NCBI GenBank assembly: GCA_017399225.1
Contig: JAFQEB010000046.1
Coordinates: 1-40,227 of the forward strand
DNA from: Clostridia bacterium
GTDB taxonomy: Bacteria > Bacillota_A > Clostridia > Christensenellales > Aristaeellaceae
Direction: 5' to 3'
DNA: 40,227 nt
A model generated the notes under the pieces. It was not told the origin of the DNA. It made no database searches and saw nothing but the letters and a program-made list of their open reading frames with translations. The translations under genes were made by a program, and so were the position numbers. Below are positions 33,722 through 40,227 of the stretch, one piece after another (the stretch's first letter is position 1; every line of letters begins with the position of its first letter).

Positions 33722-36369
33722 GCCAGGGCCTCCACCAGGGCCGCCGCAAAGGCGCGGACGGACACATCCTGGGCATCCTCCCAGAGGCGGAAGGTCATGT
33801 GGGGCACGCCGTCCTCTTCCCACAGCAGGGCCAGGCGCTGACAGCGCTCCGTATTATCGATCATCTGGATCGGGGGTTGCCCGACCTCAACAGGCTCGCA
33901 GTGGGCCGTCTGAATCAGCCGGTACCAGGCCGGGGTGGTGTAATCCTCCAGGGCAAAGCCCTTCACCCAGGGGTGCTGCGCATCGATGCACAGGCCCAGG
34001 GTGCCGATGGGCACGGGCTTGCCCATGCTCTCGGAGATGCTGCGGAACATGGGGTAACACCAGAAATCGCTGGCGTAGGTCGCAGGCAGCTTGCCCTCCG
34101 CCTCCAGGATGACGATGGCCGGCACGGCGCTGGCCTTCGCTTCCTCCACCGTTTTCACAAAACGCACCCGCTTGTTGCCGCAGACGACGCCCTCCGGCGT
34201 GATCTCCGCCTCAACGCGGGGGTACGCCCACAGGGGGTATGTATTGACCGTGCCGTCCGTAAGGGTCAGGCGGACGGTCAGGCGGCGGGGCTTATCTGCC
34301 CGCACCCAGCCCAGGGATACGCTGACCGGCTCGGTCAGGCGGCCCTCACGGTGGCCCAGCGGCACGCCGCAGACCCGCAGCTGCGTATCGCCGTCCAGCA
34401 GCTCGCAGCGGACAGCGTTGTGGATCTTCTCCGGGTCGCACTCGCTGACCTGCACCTGGAAGCGCACCTCGTCGCCATCAGCCAGAACGAAGCGGTCAAA
34501 CAGGCCCAGCACCACCGTGGAGGCGCAGAACTGCCGCCATTCCTGGGGCTCGATGAGGCCCTTGGACTCCATGAAGGCGTTCAGCACGCCCACCAGCGCG
34601 GTGCCCTGGCCGGTAAAGTCCTGCAGGTCCAGCAGCTGGAAGCCGCTCAGCTCGCCGGTGCGCAGGAAGGTCTCGATCTCCCGGCGATAGCAGTCGATGG
34701 CGAGTCTGCCCGCGCAGCGGAAGAACTTCTCATGCTCCTCCCACAGCCCGGCGGCCGTCAACCGCTCGCGGAAGACCTCGAAGTTGCGGGCCTTCAGCGG
34801 GCCGGTGTAACGTTCGATCTCGCCAAAGTCGGGATAGAATTCGTACTGTCCGACCTCGTGGCTGATGACCGGCACCTGGGGAATGAAAGCCTGCGCAGAG
34901 CCCGCATCGACCTCCTTGACCCCGGTGCCGTACTGGATCTGGATCTTGCCCGCCCTGCCGGAGGCGTCGCCTGCCACGTCGGGGCAGATCATCCGGTCAT
35001 AATTGCTGACGGACTCCGGCTCGGTCGTCTGCACGATGCCCTGGGGCGCGTCGCACATGGCGTAGCTGCCGCGGATGAGGCGCTCGCCGGAGAGGCGCAC
35101 GCCCACAAAGACGTCCTCCTCCTCCAGCACCTCCGGCACCCACTGGAAGTTGTTCGCGCCGGAAATGTAGAGCTTGTCCGGATCGAATCTCCGGTACTCA
35201 GCCAGCATCCGGTTGAGCTCCTTCTTCGAGCCCCACAGCTCGTTGCCCATGGATAGGAACACGAAGGACGGGTGATGGCCGAATTCCCCCAGCATACGCA
35301 GGCCCTCGCCGAAGAGGAACTGCCGCTCGTTTTCGTCGTAGCCTTCCTCTCCCGGCTCGGCGATGGTGCCCCAGAAGGGCAGCTCCGGGGACATCACGAT
35401 GCCCAGCTCGTCCGCCGCGGTGAAGGCCGCATCCGGCGGGCAGCAGGTGTGGAAGCGGTAGTGGTTGACGCCGTAGTCCTTGGCGGTTTGCAGCACCTTG
35501 CGCCAGCTCTCCACGTCCGTGGGCGCATAGCCGGTCAGGGGGAAGATCAGGCCGTCGTGCTTGCCGCGCAAAAAGACCTCCCGGCCGTTGCACAGCAGCT
35601 TCCGGCCCCGGCCCTCGAACTTGCGCAGGCCGAAGGTCGTTTCATACACATCGCCGTCCATGTCGATGGTCAGCGTGTGCAGGTTGGGGTGGAACTCATC
35701 CCACAGCTCCTCATTGCCGGTGAGGGGCAGCGTGCCCTCCAGGGTGTGATCGTGGATGGTGACGAGCTGCTCCATCTGCCCGGGCAGACCGATGGCTGCA
35801 AAGCCGCTGTGCTTTCCTTCCACATAGGCGCGCAGGCGGATGGTTCCCGCCGTGATATCCGGGAAGACCTGGATGCCGGTCACGAGGGCCTTGCCCACCG
35901 TCAGGCTGATCTCGCCGGTGATGCCGTTCCAGTTGCTCTGCGTGTCCTGGCTGGTCAAATGGCCGCCGCGGGTGGGATAGTCGGTGTTGTCCACGCAGAT
36001 GACGAGGGTGTGCGTGCCCCTGGTCAGCCCCGGCAGAAAGTACAGGTGGGGCGCGCAGAGGGAGCAGCGGCTGGCGATCTTCTTGCCGTCCAGCCACAGG
36101 GTGGTTTTGCGGGTGCGCTCCAGGGTGAGGAGGACGGCCATGTCCTGCCAGTCCCCCGCTTCAAAGGTGCGCATGAACCAGGCATGACCCTCAAATTTAT
36201 GGGCGTCCGTCAGGAAGTAGGTCTCCCGTGCCGGGTTCTCCGGGCCAAGGCCGGCGGCAGAGGTCGTGCCGGGGAGCATCATCTCCCCGTGCCATTCCTT
36301 GGGGATCCGCTTATGCTTTTTCGCGTCCAGGTTGACCTGCCACAGGCCGGAAAGATCGATCTTCTGCAT
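33718..36369 (-). CDS. Glycoside hydrolase family 2 protein
   Basis: 883-aa GH2 enzyme without signal peptide, so probably cytoplasmic. It has an N-terminal jelly-roll sugar-binding domain (LSGLWQVNLD to about 160) and an immunoglobulin-like domain (about 165-260). The TIM barrel (from FLRGKHDGLIFPLTGYAPTD) has general acid/base Glu in LSMGNELWG (about 376) and likely nucleophile Glu in PVISHEVGQYEFYPD (about 504). A C-terminal region contains ASDFWCYPMFRSISESMGKP and GTLGLCID. Specificity (beta-galactosidase, glucuronidase, mannosidase or other) cannot be read from sequence. GGAGG lies 8 nt before ATG 36369. It is second gene after nagA, suggesting an amino-sugar-containing glycan. Confidence 0.9.
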   Translation of the reverse strand: MQKIDLSGLWQVNLDAKKHKRIPKEWHGEMMLPGTTSAAGLGPENPARETYFLTDAHKFEGHAWFMRTFEAGDWQDMAVLLTLERTRKTTLWLDGKKIASRCSLCAPHLYFLPGLTRGTHTLVICVDNTDYPTRGGHLTSQDTQSNWNGITGEISLTVGKALVTGIQVFPDITAGTIRLRAYVEGKHSGFAAIGLPGQMEQLVTIHDHTLEGTLPLTGNEELWDEFHPNLHTLTIDMDGDVYETTFGLRKFEGRGRKLLCNGREVFLRGKHDGLIFPLTGYAPTDVESWRKVLQTAKDYGVNHYRFHTCCPPDAAFTAADELGIVMSPELPFWGTIAEPGEEGYDENERQFLFGEGLRMLGEFGHHPSFVFLSMGNELWGSKKELNRMLAEYRRFDPDKLYISGANNFQWVPEVLEEEDVFVGVRLSGERLIRGSYAMCDAPQGIVQTTEPESVSNYDRMICPDVAGDASGRAGKIQIQYGTGVKEVDAGSAQAFIPQVPVISHEVGQYEFYPDFGEIERYTGPLKARNFEVFRERLTAAGLWEEHEKFFRCAGRLAIDCYRREIETFLRTGELSGFQLLDLQDFTGQGTALVGVLNAFMESKGLIEPQEWRQFCASTVVLGLFDRFVLADGDEVRFQVQVSECDPEKIHNAVRCELLDGDTQLRVCGVPLGHREGRLTEPVSVSLGWVRADKPRRLTVRLTLTDGTVNTYPLWAYPRVEAEITPEGVVCGNKRVRFVKTVEEAKASAVPAIVILEAEGKLPATYASDFWCYPMFRSISESMGKPVPIGTLGLCIDAQHPWVKGFALEDYTTPAWYRLIQTAHCEPVEVGQPPIQMIDNTERCQRLALLWEEDGVPHMTFRLWEDAQDVSVRAFAAALVEALA

Positions 36370-36433
36370 GGTTCATGCCTCCGCCATTATCATTTGCCAA
36401 TCAATTCAAGCAGCGCCCGCAGGCGCGAGATCC

Positions 36434-37555
36434 TTACTCAACAATGCCGATAAACGCCCACCCGCGCGACCACCGCGTCAAGGGCGCGGGACTGCCGGCT
36501 GCCATCTGTCCGCAGACGCTTTCGCCCACGGACTCCGCCGGGGTGACGGTACACATGCGCACCGCATCAGCCGGCGCGACGCCGAAGCGGTGGATCAGGT
36601 TATGAAGCGCTTCCCGCATCGTCAGCACCGAACCGGTCAGCGTGTCGTCCGCCAGCCTCGCCTCGCCGCCTTTGACCGTGACAGGCTGTCCGCCCAGGGC
36701 GTACTCGCCGTCCGGAAGCCCGGCGGCCTCCATCGCGTCGGTGACGGCCACGGCCCGCGCGGCGCCCTTGGCCCGGCACAGGAGCTTCACGACGTCCCCG
36801 TGCAGGTGTACGCCGTCGGGGATGAACTCCGCATACAGGCGCTCGTCCGTCAGCGCCGCGCCCGCCAGTCCCGGCTGGCGGTGGTGCAGCGCCCTCTGGG
36901 CATTGAAGGTATGGGTCACATGGCTTGCGCCCCAATCGGCTGCCGCGTGAGCCTCCTCGGCCGTGGCGGCGCTGTGTCCCAGGGATACGGTGATCCCGGC
37001 CTGCACTGCCTGCCGGATGAAAGCCTCCGCCCCCGGAAGCTCCGGGGCCAGGGTGATCATCCGCACCGCGCCGATGTCGCTGCCGGTCAGGTGCAGAAAA
37101 TGCTCCCAGTCCGGGTGCTGCAGGCATTCCGCCCGCTGAGCCCCGGCCTTTTCCGGGTTGAGGAAGGGCGCCTCCATATGGAGGCCCAGCACCCGCGCAC
37201 CCTTCGGCTCGGGGGCGTCCATCACAGCCCGGACAGCAGCAACGGCCCGGCGGGTCTCTGCCTCCGGGGCGCTCATGGTGGTTGGGAGAAAGGCCGAAAC
37301 GCCCATGCCGTAGAGGGCGCGGCTCATGCGGCGCAGGGCCGCCTCGCCCTGCATCACGTCAGCACCCATGCAGCCGTGGATGTGCACGTCCACAAAGCCC
37401 GGCAGGAGGTAATCCCCCGCCAGGTCAAGCACGTGCTCCCCCGGCTGGGGCAGCAGGCCTTCACCAGTCTGCACGACGGCGCCATGCTCCAGGCGCACCG
37501 CCATCCCGGCCCGGAAGCCCTCCGCTGCCGGAACAGCCGCATTGATCACCAGCAT
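36434..37555 (-). CDS. nagA: N-acetylglucosamine-6-phosphate deacetylase
   Basis: 373-aa amidohydrolase converting GlcNAc-6-P to GlcN-6-P and acetate. It shows LLPGFVDVHIHGCMG (metal HxH, about 52-66), LGLHMEAPFLNPEKAGAQ (metal Glu), VSLGHSAATAEEAHAAAD, VTHTFNAQRALHHRQPG and AVTDAMEAAGLPDGEY with the catalytic Asp. The start has GGAGGAGG about 8 nt upstream. After MCTVTPAESVGESVCGQM the expected C-terminal ADLVVLD-like strand is absent in frame (AAGSPAPLTRWSRGWAFIGIVE). A neighbouring frame reads DAVVARVG there, so a late frameshift is possible. First gene of the operon. No nagB is adjacent. Confidence 0.92.
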   Translation of the reverse strand: MLVINAAVPAAEGFRAGMAVRLEHGAVVQTGEGLLPQPGEHVLDLAGDYLLPGFVDVHIHGCMGADVMQGEAALRRMSRALYGMGVSAFLPTTMSAPEAETRRAVAAVRAVMDAPEPKGARVLGLHMEAPFLNPEKAGAQRAECLQHPDWEHFLHLTGSDIGAVRMITLAPELPGAEAFIRQAVQAGITVSLGHSAATAEEAHAAADWGASHVTHTFNAQRALHHRQPGLAGAALTDERLYAEFIPDGVHLHGDVVKLLCRAKGAARAVAVTDAMEAAGLPDGEYALGGQPVTVKGGEARLADDTLTGSVLTMREALHNLIHRFGVAPADAVRMCTVTPAESVGESVCGQMAAGSPAPLTRWSRGWAFIGIVE

Positions 37556-37580
37556 GAACGCACCTCCTCCATTGCCTATC

Positions 37581-37609
37581 ATTATAGCGTCAGGCGCCCT
37601 GATTTTCAA
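37581..37609 (-). promoter_or_regulatory. Promoter of the nagA operon with spacer palindrome
   Basis: Minus strand: TTGAAA (37604-37609), 17 nt, TATAAT (37581-37586). The spacer contains the inverted repeat TCAGGGCGCCTGA (37590-37602), a likely repressor site. Confidence 0.8.
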
Positions 37610-37668
37610 TCCGCCGGGGCGATCCGGACGAAGATTTTCGCAAAAATTGAAAATCTGTTCATATTCGG

Positions 37669-37696
37669 TTGAAAATTCGGGTGTATCCTTTATAAT
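37669..37696 (+). promoter_or_regulatory. Promoter of the zinc-ribbon/DUF5685/J-protein operon
   Basis: TTGAAA (37669-37674), 16 nt, TATAAT (37691-37696). Divergent from the nagA promoter about 60 bp away. Confidence 0.82.
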
Positions 37697-37732
37697 GGTT
37701 GTTGCATTCCCGGCACAAGGAGGATTATATAC

Positions 37733-38146
37733 ATGAGTTTCTTCACACGTTTTCAGATGGCCATGAGCCGCTTCATGGCAGGCCGCAACGGTACGGATCT
37801 GCTGGGCTGGCACGCCATGTGGGGCGGCATCATCCTGATGATCGCCAATATCTTTTTCCGTTCTCCCTTGCTGACGCTGGTCTACTATGTGCTCTACGGC
37901 TACTCCATCTTCCGTATGCTCAGCCGCAACATCGCCAAGCGTCAGACGGAGAACAACCGCTACACGCTTTTCTACGAGAAGGTATCCAGGGAAGTGAAGC
38001 AGTTCTTCCTGCGCCTCAAGGGCATGAAGACCTACAAGTACTTCCGCTGCCCCGGCTGCCGCAACCGCCTGCGCATGAAGCGCGGCAGCGGCCTGAAGCA
38101 CATCACCTGCCCCGTGTGCAGGAATCAGTTCGACCAGAAGGCGTGA
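37733..38146 (+). CDS. Membrane protein with C-terminal zinc ribbon
   Basis: 137-aa protein of unknown function. It has two hydrophobic segments (about 27-60: AMWGGIILMIANIFF; LLTLVYYVLYGYSIF), a basic helical linker (about 63-100), and a C-terminal ribbon FRCPGCRNRLRM...ITCPVCRNQF with four Cys. This is the reverse domain order of the zinc-ribbon proteins at 16017 and 17089. GGAGG lies 9 nt before the ATG. It is first in a three-gene operon with DUF5685 and a J-domain protein, so a role in protein folding or membrane stress is possible but not shown. Confidence 0.82.
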   Translation: MSFFTRFQMAMSRFMAGRNGTDLLGWHAMWGGIILMIANIFFRSPLLTLVYYVLYGYSIFRMLSRNIAKRQTENNRYTLFYEKVSREVKQFFLRLKGMKTYKYFRCPGCRNRLRMKRGSGLKHITCPVCRNQFDQKA

Positions 38147-38150
38147 TGCG

Positions 38151-39008
38151 ATGTTCGGTTATGTACGCCCCAGCCTGCCCGACCTGAAGGACGAGGCGCA
38201 GCAGCGCTACCGGGCCTGCTACTGCGGTTTGTGCCATGCCCTGGGCGACCGCCACGGTGAATTGACCCGTATGACCCTGACTTTTGACCTGACGTATCTG
38301 GCCTTTTTCCTCTCTTCCCTCTATGAGCCGGAGGAGCAGACCGGCAGCGCCCGCTGCCTGCCCCATCCGCTGAAGCCCCACCGCTGGGCCCGCAGCGCCG
38401 CGACGGACTACGCCGCCGATATGACCATCGCCCTGACCTATCACAAGTGCATGGACGACTGGAACGACGACCGCAGTCTCCCCGCGAAGACCTGCGCATC
38501 GCTGCTCAGGCGCCGGTATCTTGACGTCCGTGAGCGCTGGCCCCGCCAGTGCGCCGCCATCGAGGCCGCCATGGCTGAGCTTTCCGCCATCGAAGCCCGG
38601 CGGGAGGAGACCCCGGACGCCGCCCCCAACTGCTTCGGCCGCCTGATGGCCGCCGTCTTTACGATGCAGGAGGACTTCTGGGCCGGTACGCTGGGGGCCT
38701 TCGGATACTCGCTGGGGCAGTTCATCTATGTGCTGGATGCGGTCTGCGATTATGACAAGGATCTGAAGTCCGGCAGCTACAACCCGGTGATCCTGATGGG
38801 CAAAAAGCCCGAGGACATGCGGGAGACCCTCGAGATGCTGCTGGGCGGCGCCTCCGCTGCCTTTGAGCAGCTGCCCCTGCTGCAGGATGAGGGCATCCTG
38901 CGCAACGTGCTGTATTCCGGCGTATGGCAGGGCTACAACGAGACCCTCAAGCGCCGGGTGCAAAAGACAAACCAGAAGGAAAGCGAGGTGGACGGCCATG
39001 GTGAATAA
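38151..39008 (+). CDS. DUF5685 family protein
   Basis: 285-aa protein of the DUF5685 family, recognised by its start MFGYVRPSLPDLKDEAQQRYRACYCGLCHALG and by LTYHKCMDDWNDDRS and FGYSLGQFIYVLDAVCDYDKDLKSGSYNP. The alpha-helical Asp-rich segments (DDWNDD; DAVCDYDKD) recall isoprenoid-synthase-like all-helical proteins, but no function is established. The start is 4 nt after the upstream stop, with a weak AAGG site. The 3' end overlaps the J-protein start by 11 nt. Its consistent partner is the J-domain protein, suggesting a client or cofactor role (inference). Confidence 0.85.
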   Translation: MFGYVRPSLPDLKDEAQQRYRACYCGLCHALGDRHGELTRMTLTFDLTYLAFFLSSLYEPEEQTGSARCLPHPLKPHRWARSAATDYAADMTIALTYHKCMDDWNDDRSLPAKTCASLLRRRYLDVRERWPRQCAAIEAAMAELSAIEARREETPDAAPNCFGRLMAAVFTMQEDFWAGTLGAFGYSLGQFIYVLDAVCDYDKDLKSGSYNPVILMGKKPEDMRETLEMLLGGASAAFEQLPLLQDEGILRNVLYSGVWQGYNETLKRRVQKTNQKESEVDGHGE

Positions 39009-39798
39009 CCCGCATCAGCTGCTGGGCGTATCGGAAAACGCCACGCAGGAGGAGATCAAGCGGGCATACCGCCGCAAGGCAAAGGAGTGCCATCCCGACC
39101 TGCACCCCGGCGATCCCGATGCTGCCCGCAAGATGAACGAGCTGAACGAAGCGTACGACATGCTGATGAACCCGGAGAAGTACGCCCGCCGCCAGCAGCA
39201 GAACCCCTACGGCAGCAATCCCTATGGGCAGAGCTACGGCAGCCAGGGCAGCTACGGGCAGTCCGGCGGCTACAACCCCTATGGCCAGCAGCGCCAGGGC
39301 CACCCCTACGGGCAGAGCTACGGCGGCCAGGGCGGCTGGCAGAGCGATTTCGGCGGCTTCGGCTTTGGTTTTGAGGATCTCTTCGGCTTTGGCGGGCAGA
39401 CCTATCAGGCCGCGCCGCCCACCGAGCAGCCCGGCGACCCGGAGCTGTTCCGCCAGGCCATCCACGATATCAACCAGCGCCAGTATCAGAGCGCCATTGC
39501 TCACCTGCAGAACGTCGTCAGCGCCCAGCGCAGCGCCCGCTGGTATTATCTCTCCGGCGTTGCGAACCGCGGCGCAGGCAATGCCATCCAGGCCGTGGAG
39601 CACATGACCCGCGCCTGCCAGATGGACCCTAACAACGGGCTGTATCACACGCTGCTGCGCCAGTACCGGCAGGCCGGACAGACCTACACCGCCAACGGCC
39701 AGGGCCACAGCCGCACCGTTCTTGACCCCAATATGCTGTGCTACCTGTGCTGCATGATGCAGCTGTGCTGCCCCTACAGCCGGTTTATCTGCTGTTGA
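38998..39798 (+). CDS. J-domain protein with low-complexity linker and Cys-rich tail
   Basis: 266-aa DnaK co-chaperone-like protein, not canonical DnaJ. An N-terminal J domain (about 3-62) has HPD at 32-34. A Gly/Gln/Tyr/Pro/Ser-rich linker (about 65-128) is built from degenerate YGQSYG/NPYG repeats, and a Phe/Gly segment resembles the DnaJ G/F region (FGGFGFGFEDLFGFGG). An all-helical TPR-like region (about 143-225) follows, and a terminal Cys cluster (MLCYLCCMMQLCCPYSRFICC). There is no CxxCxGxG zinc finger. ATG 38998 has GAGG 9 nt upstream; GTG 39001 is the alternative. It lies about 330 bp before dnaK. Confidence 0.87.
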   Translation: MVNNPHQLLGVSENATQEEIKRAYRRKAKECHPDLHPGDPDAARKMNELNEAYDMLMNPEKYARRQQQNPYGSNPYGQSYGSQGSYGQSGGYNPYGQQRQGHPYGQSYGGQGGWQSDFGGFGFGFEDLFGFGGQTYQAAPPTEQPGDPELFRQAIHDINQRQYQSAIAHLQNVVSAQRSARWYYLSGVANRGAGNAIQAVEHMTRACQMDPNNGLYHTLLRQYRQAGQTYTANGQGHSRTVLDPNMLCYLCCMMQLCCPYSRFICC

Positions 39799-39804
39799 TA
39801 CACC

Positions 39805-39851
39805 AAAAGGCTCTCCCTCCGGGAGAGCTCCCGCTCAGCGGGTGAGAGGGC
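39805..39851 (+). repeat. Two-hairpin CTCCGGGAG repeat, copy 1 before dnaK
   Basis: AAAAGGCTCTCCCTCCGGGA first hairpin, second stem CCCGCtcaGCGGG, then TGAGAGGGCC. On the minus strand the first hairpin is followed by TTTT and could terminate transcription. Confidence 0.8.
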
Positions 39852-39888
39852 CACGCGCGTCCGCAAACACGCCCCTCCGGGCGATAAA

Positions 39889-39940
39889 ACCTTCCCCCTT
39901 GGGGGAAGGGGGACCGCCGCGGCAGCGGTGGTGGATGAGG
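39889..39940 (+). repeat. GC-rich double hairpin (CTTCCCCC type)
   Basis: CCTTCCCCC pairs with GGGGGAAGG, followed by CCGCCGC/GCGGTGG-type pairing and GGATGAGGC. Single copy in the window. Confidence 0.5.
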
Positions 39941-39970
39941 CCGTGCTCCCCCGATGTGTCAAACCCCACC

Positions 39971-40227
<257 letters not shown>

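Overview
The window is about 62% GC and reads as a chromosomal segment of a Gram-positive Clostridia (Eubacteriales) bacterium, probably a gut or rumen fibre degrader. Supporting this are a T-box leader on pheST, a yybP-ykoY leader on mntP, AGGAGG ribosome sites on almost every gene, sigma-A promoters with 17-nt spacers, tRNAs without an encoded CCA, the families DUF1848, DUF2085, DUF4422 and DUF5685, and many short structured intergenic repeats. There is no phage, plasmid, transposase gene or CRISPR array. The species cannot be named from the sequence alone.

Layout. 1-5460: 3' end of clpB, then the T-box-controlled pheS-pheT operon on the minus strand. 5464-8962: uvrA followed by about 660 bp of tandem repeats. 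8963-10488: a two-gene unit of an APH-fold kinase and an unrecognised protein. 10741-16319 (minus): zinc-ribbon membrane protein, adenine deaminase, a split chromate transporter and comEC, probably one transcript. 16682-17406 (minus): a second zinc-ribbon membrane protein coupled to a DUF2085 protein. 17500-18287: Mn2+-riboswitch-controlled mntP. 18556-19338: DUF4422 glycosyltransferase. 19454-19822: tRNA-Gln and two tRNA-Glu. 19932-21825: DUF1848 and an SGNH hydrolase, divergent.

21962-25563: a heterodimeric ABC exporter with one degenerate ATP site. 25745-28338: a MerR regulator with its own membrane and zinc-ribbon domains, a PLDc_N-like small protein, and an ABC-2 type transporter. 28506-31978: two GH43 enzymes, one cytoplasmic and one secreted with CBM22-like and CBM6-like modules, pointing to arabinoxylan use. 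32104-37555 (minus): nagA, a GH2 glycosidase, a FliB-type Cys-rich methylase and a 2H phosphoesterase in one operon. 37733-39798: zinc-ribbon membrane protein, DUF5685 and a J-domain protein with a Gly/Gln/Tyr-rich linker. 40124-end: start of dnaK.

The most unusual signal is non-coding. Three copies of a 212-227 bp element (10493-10710, 16431-16657, 18327-18538) each sit directly 3' of a gene's terminator hairpin, all in the same orientation relative to that hairpin. Two copies are flanked by exact 25-26 bp duplications of the hairpin itself. Internally the copies share a skeleton but carry different, self-complementary stems at the same positions. A second family of short two-hairpin repeats (five copies) shows the same behaviour of a fixed first stem and a variable second stem.
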